Shown here: one piece after another, positions 1-7,758 of the stretch
How positions within the stretch are numbered: the first letter of the stretch is position 1
Layout of the letters: every line of letters starts with the position of its first letter
Source: Planctomycetaceae bacterium
GTDB taxonomy: Bacteria; Planctomycetota; Planctomycetia; Pirellulales; Thermoguttaceae
Assembly (NCBI GenBank): GCA_031266315.1
Contig: JAISBG010000491.1
Coordinates: forward strand, 1 to 12,982
DNA length: 12,982 nt
Reading direction: 5' to 3'
Program-made: the position numbers and the translations under genes
The notes under the pieces: model-generated
The model's database searches: none
What the model was told of the DNA's origin: nothing
What the model saw: the letters and a program-made list of their open reading frames with translations, nothing else

Positions 1-1
1 T

Positions 2-535
2 GTAACAGATGGAACTTCCAATACGATTGCCTTTGGTGAAACAGTTATTTCGACGGCTTATGACAAAGTTCTTGCTAAATCGGGAACTTGGATAGATGCG
101 ACCGCGATACCACAAAATACAAAATCAGTTGTCATGGCAACAGCAAATCCTGCCGCTTGTTTGAGTAACGTTTTGAACGGTGAATACACGGGTCTGATTG
201 CGGATATTTTGAACTGGAAAGGGTCGAAATGGTCTGCCGGTCATCCTTCACGAACAGCCTTTTCAACCATACTGCCTCCCAATAGTCCGAGTTGTGTTTC
301 CCAGAGTAATGATTCGCAAGCACGGACGCTCAATTCCGCTTCCAGCCAACATTCTGGAGATATTGTACAGAATTTATTTGTTGACGGATCAATCAGGGCA
401 ACGTCCAACACGATTGATACCGGAAACCTTCTGAACACAACAACACCCGGCAAAATCAAAGATTCCGGTGAATCTGATTTCGGTATCTGGGGAGCACTCG
501 GTACGATTAACGGCGGAGAACCAAAGTCTCTCTAA
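2..535 (+). CDS. DUF1559 prepilin-like protein, C-terminal part (5' truncated by window)
   Basis: The reading frame is open from base 2 to the TAA at 533-535, so this is the 3' end of a gene that starts upstream of the window. Near the beginning it carries VTDGTSNTIAFGE, a typical DUF1559 motif; the complete paralogue at 1107-2261 has a weaker version ([13 protein letters not shown]). Near the end it carries a histidine followed by a DG pair (QHSGDIVQNLFVDGS) and the tail FGIWGALGTINGG, matching [12 protein letters not shown] in that paralogue. Family knowledge: these planctomycete proteins have a type IV pilin-like N-terminus and an exported body; their exact function is unknown. Odd point: ten residues separate the His from DG here, against the usual nine. 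A lipoprotein gene follows 38 bp downstream in the same orientation, suggesting co-transcription. Family assignment is firm; function is not. Confidence 0.9.
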   Translation, partial: VTDGTSNTIAFGETVISTAYDKVLAKSGTWIDATAIPQNTKSVVMATANPAACLSNVLNGEYTGLIADILNWKGSKWSAGHPSRTAFSTILPPNSPSCVSQSNDSQARTLNSASSQHSGDIVQNLFVDGSIRATSNTIDTGNLLNTTTPGKIKDSGESDFGIWGALGTINGGEPKSL

Positions 536-573
536 AAATAATGAAACCTAATCAATATTAAAACGATAAACCG

Positions 574-1041
574 ATGAAACTATTTTCGTTTTGTTTTTTA
601 ACTTGCCTACTTTGTTCGGTCTCGATGTTTGGTTGCGGAAGCCGCCGACCGCCCGGATTGCCGAAGTTGACCGCTTGTGAACTCACCGTTCAATTCGACG
701 ATGGTTCACCGGTAGAAAATGTGATTGTTATGTTGTATCCGGTTGAAGGAAAATGGTACAGTAATGGAAAAACGAATTCGGCAGGAATTGTTAAAGTTGC
801 GGTCAACGGTTCTTTCTACGGAGTTGTCCCCGGCGAATATAAAGTTACGGTTAAAAAACAAGAGGTTACTTTTCCTCCCAATTATAATCCCGAATCCGAA
901 AATTCAGCCGAAGCCGTTGTTCATCAACATATTGCTGAAGAATTTATGTTACCCAATAAAACACCGTTACAAATTACTGTTGGAACAAGTCCGGTTAAAG
1001 AAATACTAACCGTGAAAAAATCAGAACGTAAAAAAAATTAA
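574..1041 (+). CDS. Small lipoprotein with a transthyretin/carboxypeptidase-regulatory-like fold (predicted)
   Basis: The product has 155 residues. It starts with a hydrophobic signal (residues 3-19) ending in MFGC, so Cys21 is the likely lipidated residue and the protein is probably membrane-anchored and exported. After a PPGLPKL segment comes a short beta-rich domain (about 35-95: ELTVQFDDGSPVENVIVMLY, then a GVVPGEYKVTV motif). Strand-loop patterns ending in G-x-Y-x-V-x-V are typical of carboxypeptidase regulatory-like domains in planctomycete lipoproteins. The C-terminus is lysine-rich. It lies 38 bp after one DUF1559 gene and 65 bp before another. The interrupted gene at 2754-3287 is a paralogue, sharing PP-x-LPKL, the GEYK motif and the PLxI(T/N)V segment. 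No clear ribosome-binding site precedes the ATG. Partner and substrate are unknown. Confidence 0.82.
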   Translation: MKLFSFCFLTCLLCSVSMFGCGSRRPPGLPKLTACELTVQFDDGSPVENVIVMLYPVEGKWYSNGKTNSAGIVKVAVNGSFYGVVPGEYKVTVKKQEVTFPPNYNPESENSAEAVVHQHIAEEFMLPNKTPLQITVGTSPVKEILTVKKSERKKN

Positions 1042-1106
1042 CCAATTAACTAATTAACTAAAATTAACAATTTACCTAAAAATTATAAAAACAAGGAGTT
1101 TAAATT

Positions 1107-2261
1107 ATGAAAATTACCTTTTTTCGAGGATTTACGTTGGTCGAACTTCTGGTGGTTATTGCGATCATTGGAGTGCTTGTTGCGCTGCTTCTTCCGGCGG
1201 TTCAAGCGGCACGCGAGTCGGCACGGCGTATGCAGTGTTCGAACAATTTGAAACAAATCGGTTTGGCAACGCATAATTATAACGACGTGAAGAAATCGTT
1301 TCCGGCGTTGAACGGCTTGATTCATTTTCCAGACGGTACTGACGCACCCTATTACAGTATTTTTTTTCACCTTCTGCCTTACTACGAAGGGCAAAGCCGA
1401 TATGACGGCATTGTTGGTAGTTCGGTTGGAATTGGAGCCGCGTCCGGTAACGTTAATCTGCAAGGGATTATTCCGACATTGCTGTGTCCGTCGGAACCTG
1501 ACGGTCGTTTACCGGGGTTGGCAATTGGCAGTACGCCGGAAACTGCCCGAAACAATATTGTTGCGTGTATTGGAGATTATATTTGTCGGAATAATCATCC
1601 GAATGTAACAACATCAAACGCCTTTGGTGTTGCCCGTGCTCCTTTTCACACGACTATTGATTCAACCAGCAGTGGCGGGGCGTTTATTCCTGTTTGGAAA
1701 ACGACGGCGGAGTTTCGCGACGGTTTAAGTAATACGGCAGCATTTAGCGAAACGATTATGTCGGCACCGGAACCGACCCGCAATCCGCGTCGTTTTGTTG
1801 TTGGGCAGTCCTGTGCCGCACCTTCACCGGGAAGTGAAACCATTGCTCCATTTTCAAAAAGTCCACAAACATTGATTGATGCGGTATTGGATCCGGCGGA
1901 TCGCACCCAACTTCGTCAATCGGTGGTTACTGCAACACTTGGCAATGTTTTTCGCGGACATAATTTTGCACGAGGTTTTCCTGCCCGTGTTGGTTTTTGT
2001 GCGGCAATTCCGCCCAATTCGCCTTCGTTTGATAATCGTAACAACGCAACAGACCCTGAAAGAGGTTGGGGCGGATTTTCCGCTTCAAGTTATCACGTTG
2101 GCGGTGTCAATATTGTATTATTTGACGGGAGTTTACGTTTCATCTCCGACAATATTAATCATGGAGACTTGACGCTTACTGTTGTTCGCCCTGGTCCAAG
2201 TCCTTATGGAATTTGGGGAGCGTTGGCAACTGCTTCCGGTAAAGATTCTGTTTCGTTTTAG
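1107..2261 (+). CDS. DUF1559 prepilin-like H-X9-DG protein, complete
   Basis: The product has 384 residues and is a textbook DUF1559 protein. The N-terminus has a class III (prepilin) signal: a short basic leader ending at Gly8, cleavage before Phe9, Glu at mature position +5 (FTLVE), then a hydrophobic helix to about residue 30, followed by the family motif [22 protein letters not shown] prepilin peptidase would be expected to cleave it. The body is predicted to be extracytoplasmic. The C-terminal signature is His330, nine residues, then Asp340-Gly341, followed by the YGIWGALA tail. The ATG is preceded by AAGGAG (1093-1098) at 8 nt spacing, a strong start. It sits between two related lipoprotein genes, one 65 bp upstream and one 492 bp downstream. 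Whether the protein makes a pseudopilus or acts otherwise in the envelope is not known. Confidence 0.95.
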   Translation: MKITFFRGFTLVELLVVIAIIGVLVALLLPAVQAARESARRMQCSNNLKQIGLATHNYNDVKKSFPALNGLIHFPDGTDAPYYSIFFHLLPYYEGQSRYDGIVGSSVGIGAASGNVNLQGIIPTLLCPSEPDGRLPGLAIGSTPETARNNIVACIGDYICRNNHPNVTTSNAFGVARAPFHTTIDSTSSGGAFIPVWKTTAEFRDGLSNTAAFSETIMSAPEPTRNPRRFVVGQSCAAPSPGSETIAPFSKSPQTLIDAVLDPADRTQLRQSVVTATLGNVFRGHNFARGFPARVGFCAAIPPNSPSFDNRNNATDPERGWGGFSASSYHVGGVNIVLFDGSLRFISDNINHGDLTLTVVRPGPSPYGIWGALATASGKDSVSF

Positions 2262-2301
2262 AGAACAAGATGGAAAAATGTTCAAATTTTGGCAACAATA
2301 T

Positions 2302-2399
2302 TTCAGTGGAATTTTCGTTAAAAATAGGTATCATAAGGTTGTCAACCTTTCGCTGAAAGGTTACGTCGGCGTACTCGCCGACAGTGAATTAGATTAACG
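2302..2399 (-). repeat. Double-hairpin repeat, copy 1 (inverted relative to copies 2 and 3)
   Basis: Read on the minus strand, this matches the repeats at 7759-7867 and 10002-10072: CGTTAATCT, a TTCAC spacer, a GTCGGC/GCCGAC hairpin, an AACCTTTC/GAAAGGTT hairpin, then a flank ending in TTTAACGAAAATTCC. On the plus strand the stems are AACCTTTC 2344-2351 with GAAAGGTT 2355-2362, and GTCGGCG 2365-2371 with CGCCGAC 2376-2382. The second stem is one base pair longer than in the other copies, with a different loop. The 21-bp flank at 2302-2322 is an exact reverse complement of 7847-7867. It lies just after the stop of the DUF1559 gene. Confidence 0.85.
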
Positions 2400-2471
2400 A
2401 TGATATACTGCATTAGGGTTGTATTTGGTATTTTTTGAGTAACAATTTTTCGGATTGATCTAAAAAACGAA

Positions 2472-2661
2472 TAGCCCGACAGGGCTTTATTTTCGTAACT
2501 GCAGGTCTTTGACCTGCGGTTACGAACCAATGAAACCCTGCCTGAAAGACTGAATTTTAAGCCGTTGTCGTGTTAAGTTCTGCCTTTCAGGCAGTAGGCT
2601 GTTTGTCGTTACACCGCAGGTCAAAGACCTGTGGTTATGAAAATTATGCCCTATCGGGCTA
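2472..2661. repeat. Nested-palindrome element A (49-bp inverted arms)
   Basis: The arms 2472-2520 and 2613-2661 are inverted copies matching at 43 of 49 positions. Each arm contains two short hairpins: AGCCC/GGGCT (imperfect in the right arm) and a GCAGGTC/GACCTGC stem with an AAA or TTT loop. Between the arms is another inverted pair, CTGCCTGAAAG (2538-2548) with CTTTCAGGCAG (2584-2594). It lies in the 492-bp gap between a DUF1559 gene and its partner lipoprotein gene, where the equivalent upstream gap is only 38 bp. A wider pair of 14-bp inverted repeats, AATTTTCGTTAAAA at 2310-2323 and its complement at 2701-2714, encloses both this element and the double-hairpin repeat. No protein is encoded. 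Confidence 0.85.
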
Positions 2662-2753
2662 CTCCGCTTTTTATACCATTAAGTAAATAGTTGTGCCAAC
2701 TTTTAACGAAAATTTTACCAAATAATTATAAATTTTAAAATTTTGAGGAATTT

Positions 2754-3287
2754 ATGAATTACAGTTTAAGTCGTTTTGTTTTATTGATTTTTTGTTCCAT
2801 TTTTCTATTTTCAACCGGTTGTCCTTCGGGGCGGCAGGCTCCGCCTGATCTTCCAAAACTTTATCGTTGCGTAATTCATTTGACTCAGGAAAATCAACCG
2901 GTTCCCGATGCAATACTTTCGCTCCGATCAGTAAATTTCGGCAATAAACAATGGACAATCGGCGGTTCCACTGACGAAACCGGGAAAGCCGAAATTTTTA
3001 CGGAAACTTATTTCAAAGGAGTTCCGGCTGGAGAATACAAGATTATTGTTTCAAAAACTGAAGTAATTATTCCGCCAACACCTGCTGTTTTACCGGAAAA
3101 TGAATAAGAACGAGCCAAAATTCTTAATCGAATTGAAGCGGAAACCAAAGAATACAGTGTTGTTGCCGTCGAATTTTCCGATGTCAAAACAACACCGCTA
3201 ACAATTAACGTACAAGAAAAAGAGACTGACATCTCATTAGAACTTGGTGCAAAAATTACAAAAAACAGACAAAGTATCCATAATTAA
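2754..3287 (+). pseudogene. Lipoprotein paralogue interrupted by an in-frame TAA
   Basis: The intact first part (2754-3107, 117 residues) has a signal peptide ending FSTGC, so Cys23 is the predicted lipidation site. It continues with APPDLPKL and a beta-rich domain with TDETGKAEI and GVPAGEYKIIV. All of this parallels the lipoprotein at 574-1041. At 3105-3107 there is a TAA, but the same frame continues open for another 59 codons to TAA 3285-3287. That extension contains VEFSDVKTTPLTINV, matching EEFMLPNKTPLQITV in the intact paralogue. The simplest reading is one nonsense mutation in a gene of about 177 residues. GAGGA at 2745-2749 precedes the ATG, so a shortened lipoprotein could still be made. 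Sequencing error or readthrough are alternatives. Confidence 0.75.
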
Positions 3288-3510
3288 TACGGAATTTTTT
3301 GTGGATCATTCGAATGTTGATTCTATGCTTGACGCGGTAACTTCGGAAGAGGTTAATTGGAAACTTGGTCGATTGAAGGAAGGTTGGGAATGGTTCGCGT
3401 TTACGTTTCGGGATCAACCGCAAATATCGTTGACAAAATCGGAAATTGAAAACATGTTTCAAGCGTCGGATAAAATTGTTCACCGGGTTGTCATTGGTGA
3501 GTTCTTTTAA
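3244..3510 (+). CDS. Short unrecognised ORF, possibly a gene remnant
   Basis: An open frame follows a TAG at 3238-3240 and ends at TAA 3508-3510. The only early start is a TTG at 3244, inside the tail of the broken lipoprotein gene and without a ribosome-binding site; GTG 3301 or ATG 3325 are other possible starts. From about 3295 on the translation reads like real protein, with acidic and aromatic residues (DAVTSEEVNWKLGRLKEGW, then FTFRDQPQISLTKSEIE) and codons similar to the neighbours. I do not recognise the family. It has no signal peptide or membrane segment. It may be a small cytoplasmic protein or the decayed 3' end of a larger gene, since it sits between a pseudogene and an empty AT-rich stretch. 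Confidence 0.35.
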   Translation: MVQKLQKTDKVSIINTEFFVDHSNVDSMLDAVTSEEVNWKLGRLKEGWEWFAFTFRDQPQISLTKSEIENMFQASDKIVHRVVIGEFF

Positions 3511-4048
3511 TTCACATGGCAATTCTGTAACATCGCTCGTCCTCTGCAGCTGAATATTTATTCCGATATTTTCAATAAATCGCAATTGTAACGTCAATAA
3601 CGACTCAACCGGTGCGACTTTTCCGCAAAGGAATCGCTTACCCAATAGAAATCTGATATATTTTACACGGTCAATTACTAGAGATTTTAAACACGAAAGA
3701 TCGCGAAACTATTTTTTAGCGTATTTCACGTTAAAAAAAATACTTGTTTGTTGATGTTGTGGAGTATATTTTTTCTGCTCTGAAAAGGACAATAGTTGCT
3801 ATAAATATTCGACCTCTTGGCAGGTTGTACCCTCATCAAATTATCGAGAAATCGTCGAGGGTCTTGAAGTCGCTGATATTTTTTATTATGATAGTCTTTT
3901 CTCAAATTCAAAGCGGATTTTATGCTCCTCAAACTTTTAACAACACAACCAACATTGGATCAATCGTTTGACCGGAATACTTTCAAGAGTGTGAAATAGT
4001 TACTAAAATAAAATCTGAAAATTTTACGATTTTTCTATTTATTCAACA
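3511..4048. other. AT-rich intergenic stretch without a supported gene
   Basis: This 538-bp gap lies before purB. It contains only short open frames with no good start or ribosome-binding site. Two stretches read faintly like protein: the minus strand around 3530-3645 and the plus-strand frame ending at the TAA near 3942 (with NYREIVEGLEVADIFYYDS). Neither has a start or a recognisable motif, so they may be remnants of decayed genes. I see no strong hairpin or copy of the repeat families here. The purB promoter is presumably in the last 150 bp, but no clear promoter can be picked. Confidence 0.5.
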
Positions 4049-5470
4049 ATGCTCGATTACGAAAATCCTTTAATTAGCCGTTACGCTTCGCGTTCGATGT
4101 CGCAACTTTGGGGAGCGCAACGTAAATTCAGTACGTGGCGGCGGCTTTGGCTGGCGTTGGCAGAAGCGGAAGCGGAACTGGGACTTCCCGTAACTCAAAC
4201 CCAAATTGAAGAACTCCGCAATCATCTTGACGATATTGATTTCGATAAAGCGGCGGAATATGAAACCAAACTTCGTCATGATGTTATGGCTCATGTTCAC
4301 ACTTACGGCGATGTTTGTCCCAACGCCCGACCAATTATTCATCTCGGCGCAACAAGTTGTTTTGTTACCGATAACGCCGATGCGATTTTGCTTCGCGAAG
4401 CACTTGTTTTAATCCGAAACCGTTTAGCGGTTGTGATTGACCGGTTGGGACGTTTTGCGTGGAAATACCGCGATTTACCGTGTTTGTCGTTTACTCATCT
4501 CCAGCCCGCTCAACCGACAACCGTAGGACGGCGAGCTTGCCTTTGGGCTTATGATTTGATTCTTGATCTTGCCGAAACCGAATATCGAATCCGTAACATT
4601 AAGGCTCTCGGCAACAAAGGAACCACCGGAACACAAGCCAGTTTTTTGAAACTGTTCAACGGTAATCACGAAAAAGTCAGGCAATTGGAACAGATTTTTT
4701 GTGCAAAAATAGGCATGGAATCTTTTACCGTAACAGGTCAGACGTATCCGCGAAAAATGGATTCACAAATTCTTGATGTCTTATCGGGTATTGCACAAAG
4801 TGCGCATAAATTTGCGACAGATATTCGTATTCTTGCTCATCGCAAGGAAATGGAAGAACCGTTTGAAACTCATCAGATTGGTTCTTCCGCCATGGCGTAC
4901 AAACGGAATCCGATGCGGAGTGAACGGATTTGTTCGCTTGCCCGATTGGTAATGAGTTTGCAAACGAGTCCGCCAATAACAGCGTCAACCCAATGGCTGG
5001 AACGCACACTCGATGATAGTGCTAACCGTCGGCTTGTTCTGCCGCAAGCGTTTCTGGCAGTTGATGCCGTGTTGATTTTGTATCAAAATATTACCGAAGG
5101 AATGGTTGTTTACCCGAAAGTGATTGAAAAGAATTTACAGTCGGAACTTCCTTTTATGGCAACAGAAAATATTCTCATGGCGGCAGTGGAACACGGCGGC
5201 GACCGGCAGGATTTACATGAACGGATTCGTCAACACGCTCAGGCAGCGGCAACTGTTGTCAAAATGGAAGGCGGCGAAAACGACTTGATAAATCGTCTCA
5301 AAAATGATCCGGCGTTTAACGGAATTAATATTGAAGCGGAATTGGAACCAACAGCGTTTATCGGACGTTCACCGGAACAAGTTGACGAATTGATCAACGA
5401 ACAAATCGAACCAATTCGCCGGCGTTATGAAGACATCTTAACTGTTACGGATGCGGAAGTCCGCGTCTGA
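4049..5470 (+). CDS. purB: Adenylosuccinate lyase
   Basis: The enzyme makes AMP from adenylosuccinate and AICAR from SAICAR, releasing fumarate, in cytosolic purine synthesis. The product has 473 residues with the fumarase/aspartase superfamily motifs: RHDVMAHVH (76-84), the TS motif near 102-103, [13 protein letters not shown] with His150, and the signature loop [15 protein letters not shown] (278-292), which holds the mobile-loop catalytic serine and Lys285/Asn287. The following stretch ([15 protein letters not shown], then [23 protein letters not shown]) closely resembles animal ADSL rather than the shorter Bacillus-type enzyme. One oddity is Ala instead of the usual Pro in the AMPYKRNP-type loop. 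No ribosome-binding site is evident before the ATG. It stands alone here; the other purine gene, purH, is 7 kb away. Confidence 0.96.
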   Translation: MLDYENPLISRYASRSMSQLWGAQRKFSTWRRLWLALAEAEAELGLPVTQTQIEELRNHLDDIDFDKAAEYETKLRHDVMAHVHTYGDVCPNARPIIHLGATSCFVTDNADAILLREALVLIRNRLAVVIDRLGRFAWKYRDLPCLSFTHLQPAQPTTVGRRACLWAYDLILDLAETEYRIRNIKALGNKGTTGTQASFLKLFNGNHEKVRQLEQIFCAKIGMESFTVTGQTYPRKMDSQILDVLSGIAQSAHKFATDIRILAHRKEMEEPFETHQIGSSAMAYKRNPMRSERICSLARLVMSLQTSPPITASTQWLERTLDDSANRRLVLPQAFLAVDAVLILYQNITEGMVVYPKVIEKNLQSELPFMATENILMAAVEHGGDRQDLHERIRQHAQAAATVVKMEGGENDLINRLKNDPAFNGINIEAELEPTAFIGRSPEQVDELINEQIEPIRRRYEDILTVTDAEVRV

Positions 5471-5552
5471 AAGAAGAGATAATTCAGCGAATAATGTAGC
5501 AGAAAACGTGCAGTGAATCATACGAGGCACAAACTATAAATTACAAAACAAA

Positions 5553-5992
5553 TATACCGTGTGAGTTATAAAATTGATATCTTTTGAGGTACCTAGTAAC
5601 CGCGTTAGCGGCGGCATTATTAACTCATGTTACGCACCGTAGGTAAAAAAGTCGGTCAAATATACATCAATACAGTAGGATTGCCAGTTTTCCTTCGCCC
5701 TGCAAGGGCAATGCGTAACAACCCACCGCAACGCGGTGGGTAACAGTCCTTCACCAACAATCGCCCTGAAAGGGCAACGTAAAACGAATTGGCATTGCCC
5801 TTTCAGGGCGAAATTTAAGGGGATGCTTTAACCCACCGCGTTGCGGTGGGTTGTTATGCAATGCCCCTAAAGGGGCGGAGGAAAAAATTGCAATCTTACT
5901 GCCCCTTGCGTAGCATGAGTTATCAAGTTTTCGCAACAGAAATAATCCGGCGAATCCTTAAAAAAATACTATTTTATGACTCACACAGTATA
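5553..5992. repeat. Nested-palindrome element B (440 bp, terminal inverted repeats)
   Basis: The ends 5553-5574 and 5971-5992 are inverted copies matching at 20 of 22 positions. Inside them, TAACTCATGTTACGCA (5621-5636) pairs with TGCGTAGCATGAGTTA (5907-5922) at 15 of 16. Next, 5708-5741 pairs with 5831-5864 at 32 of 34, each carrying a 9-bp ACCCACCGC/GCGGTGGGT hairpin. Innermost, CGCCCTGAAAGGGCAA (5762-5777) pairs perfectly with 5795-5810, and each arm is itself a GCCCT/AGGGC-type hairpin. Further short hairpins are GCCCTGCAAGGGC (5697-5709) and GCCCCTAAAGGGGC (5863-5876). Four nested inverted pairs share one centre near 5785. No ORF is supported. It fills most of the gap between purB and the GH5 gene. 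Confidence 0.85.
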
Positions 5993-6065
5993 CGAATCAT
6001 ATAAAATATTATTGAAATTTCGATAATTTTTGTATTCGTATTATTTTATTTATGTCACTTTAATT

Positions 6066-6071
6066 GAAAGG
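6066..6071 (+). promoter_or_regulatory. Ribosome-binding site fixing the GH5 start
   Basis: GAAAGG lies 7 nt before ATG 6079. It overlaps the upstream TTG at 6064, which cannot use it, so translation should begin at 6079. This also places the twin-arginine motif at residues 3-4, as expected for an export signal. Confidence 0.65.
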
Positions 6072-6078
6072 TAAAACC

Positions 6079-7623
6079 ATGCAACGGCGTGATGTTTTGA
6101 AACTTGGTCTGGCAAGCGGGATTGCCGGTTTTTCTTCTTTTTCCTCCGAAGTTCGGGCAGAAGAGAAAAAATTATTATCGGGTGCGAGATATGATAAACT
6201 TCCGCAATGGTGGGGTTTTAATTTGTTAGAAAAATTCAACGGACGGAATAATCGTTTTGTTGAAGACGATTTTCGTTGGATTCGTGATTTTGGTTTCAAT
6301 TTTGTTCGGTTGCCGATGGATTACCGGATGTGGATCACGGACAACGATTGGCGCAAAATCAATGAAAAAGTTCTTGATGAAATTGACGAAGCAGTTCAAT
6401 TCGGTGAACGTTACGGCATTCACGTTAATATCAATTTTCACCGTGCGCCCGGTTACACGGTAGCGCAACCGGCAGAACAGAAAAGTGTTTGGACAGACCC
6501 GGAAGCGTTGGAGGTTTGCCTGTTACATTGGAAAACTTTTGCTAAACGTTACAAGGGTGTTTCAAACGATTTGGTTAGTTTCAATCTCTTCAATGAACCG
6601 GGCAGAGTTGAACCGATTCTTGCTCAATGTGTTGCGGCTCATAAAGCGATTATCAAAGGAATCCGTGAAGAAGACCCGAACCGGTTGATTATTTGTGACG
6701 GTTACGAATGGGGCAACAATCCGTTTTTCGATCTTGCCGACCAAAAAATTGCGCAGGCGACACGCGGTTATGCTCCATCGGAAATTTCCCATTATAAAGC
6801 GAGTTGGATACAGAATAGCGGCGATTTTCCGACTCCGACTTGGCCCATTATTTCGGGCAATGGTTTGCTTTTGTCGGATTCCAAACGGGAAATCAAAGAG
6901 GAATTTCGCGGCGCGTTGGTAATTTCGGGACAATTTCCGAACAAAACGAAACTTCGGCTGCATGTCGGCACGGTTTCCGGTACAACATCATTTGTTGTTA
7001 TTGCCGACGGTAAAACTATTTTTGAACATCAATTCAAACCGGGAGCCGGTGAAGGCGAATGGAAAACGGTTGTGTTCAAAAAGGAATGGAATGTTTATCA
7101 AAACGTTTATGACCGCGATTACGAAACGGTTATTCCGGCAGGAACACAAAAATTGGAAATTCGTGTTACGCAAGGTGATTGGTTGACGTTAAAGCAACTT
7201 GCTGTTCAAAGTGAAAACACGGAAAAAGAAACTGCCGTCTATTTATCGCCGGGCTGGCAACAACCGCCGTCGGAATTTCAGTATCGGGAATCGGGACATT
7301 CGGCGGAATTACTCGGCGGCGATGTTAAGGACAAAACGTGGTTACGGAACCGGTTGGAGCCGTGGAAAGAGTTACAAAAACAAGGTTGCGGTGTGATGGT
7401 CGGTGAGTTTGGAGCGCATTCACCGTGTCCGCATGATATTGTGTTACGTTGGCTGGCGGATTGTCTTGACAATTGGCGTGAAGCCGGTTGGGGTTACGCT
7501 TTGTGGAATTTTCGCGGCAGTTTCGGTATTATGGACAGCGGACGAACCGATGTTGATTACGAAAATTTTCACGGACACCAACTCGACCGCAAAATGCTCA
7601 ATTTGTTACAGAAAAACTCCTAA
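6079..7623 (+). CDS. Exported glycoside hydrolase family 5 (cellulase-like) enzyme
   Basis: The product has 514 residues. It begins MQRRDVLKLG, a Tat-type twin-arginine signal, with probable cleavage after VRA (about residue 27), so it is likely exported folded. The (beta/alpha)8 fold of GH5 is recognisable: WWGFNLLEKF, FNFVRLPMDY (74-83), NINFHRAPGY (117-126), FNLFNEPGR with acid/base Glu173, HYK (238-240), MVGEFGAH with nucleophile Glu443, and GYALWNFRG (472-480). Between the catalytic residues, about 250-430 is much longer than a normal GH5 loop and contains a beta-rich block (KLRLHVGTVSGTTSFVVIAD through DWLTLKQLAV) resembling a carbohydrate-binding or jelly-roll domain. It probably cleaves a beta-linked glucan or mannan; the substrate cannot be read from sequence. 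It stands alone between repeats, convergent with the coiled-coil gene. Confidence 0.88.
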   Translation: MQRRDVLKLGLASGIAGFSSFSSEVRAEEKKLLSGARYDKLPQWWGFNLLEKFNGRNNRFVEDDFRWIRDFGFNFVRLPMDYRMWITDNDWRKINEKVLDEIDEAVQFGERYGIHVNINFHRAPGYTVAQPAEQKSVWTDPEALEVCLLHWKTFAKRYKGVSNDLVSFNLFNEPGRVEPILAQCVAAHKAIIKGIREEDPNRLIICDGYEWGNNPFFDLADQKIAQATRGYAPSEISHYKASWIQNSGDFPTPTWPIISGNGLLLSDSKREIKEEFRGALVISGQFPNKTKLRLHVGTVSGTTSFVVIADGKTIFEHQFKPGAGEGEWKTVVFKKEWNVYQNVYDRDYETVIPAGTQKLEIRVTQGDWLTLKQLAVQSENTEKETAVYLSPGWQQPPSEFQYRESGHSAELLGGDVKDKTWLRNRLEPWKELQKQGCGVMVGEFGAHSPCPHDIVLRWLADCLDNWREAGWGYALWNFRGSFGIMDSGRTDVDYENFHGHQLDRKMLNLLQKNS

Positions 7624-7696
7624 ACCTTTCACGCGGATTTCCCGAAAATCCTTGAAACGCGAAACACATGAAAATTCGCGGAAAGAGGTGGGTGAT

Positions 7697-7711
7697 CCGC
7701 CCGCTGGGCGG
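7697..7711. repeat. Short GC-rich hairpin CCGCCC-GCT-GGGCGG
   Basis: This is a perfect 6-bp stem with a 3-nt loop, about 75 bp after the GH5 stop and 48 bp before repeat copy 2. It has the same form (short perfect stem, 3-5 nt loop) as the hairpin words in the larger elements. No T-run follows, so a factor-independent terminator role is not supported. AGGTGGG at 7686-7692 pairs with CCCACCT at 7823-7829, so hairpin and double-hairpin repeat might form one larger symmetrical unit. Confidence 0.55.
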
Positions 7712-7758
7712 TCGCGCCGGTTGGTTTGTTATTGACCTCCAAAACGGAAGGCAATACA

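Noticed and set aside
3256..3645. 129-codon minus-strand ORF
   Set aside because: It overlaps the plus-strand ORF at 3244-3510, has a basic shadow-like C-terminal half and no recognisable domain.
3744..3971. 75-codon plus-strand ORF before purB
   Set aside because: It has only a TTG start, no ribosome-binding site and no recognisable motif; another frame in the same stretch looks equally protein-like.
5515..6001. GAATCATA direct repeat as a target-site duplication of element B
   Set aside because: The right copy abuts the element end but the left copy is 30 bp away, so it does not fit a clean duplication.
7635..7651. Hairpin GGATTT/AAATCC after the GH5 stop as a terminator
   Set aside because: The stem is short and AT-rich and no T-run follows.
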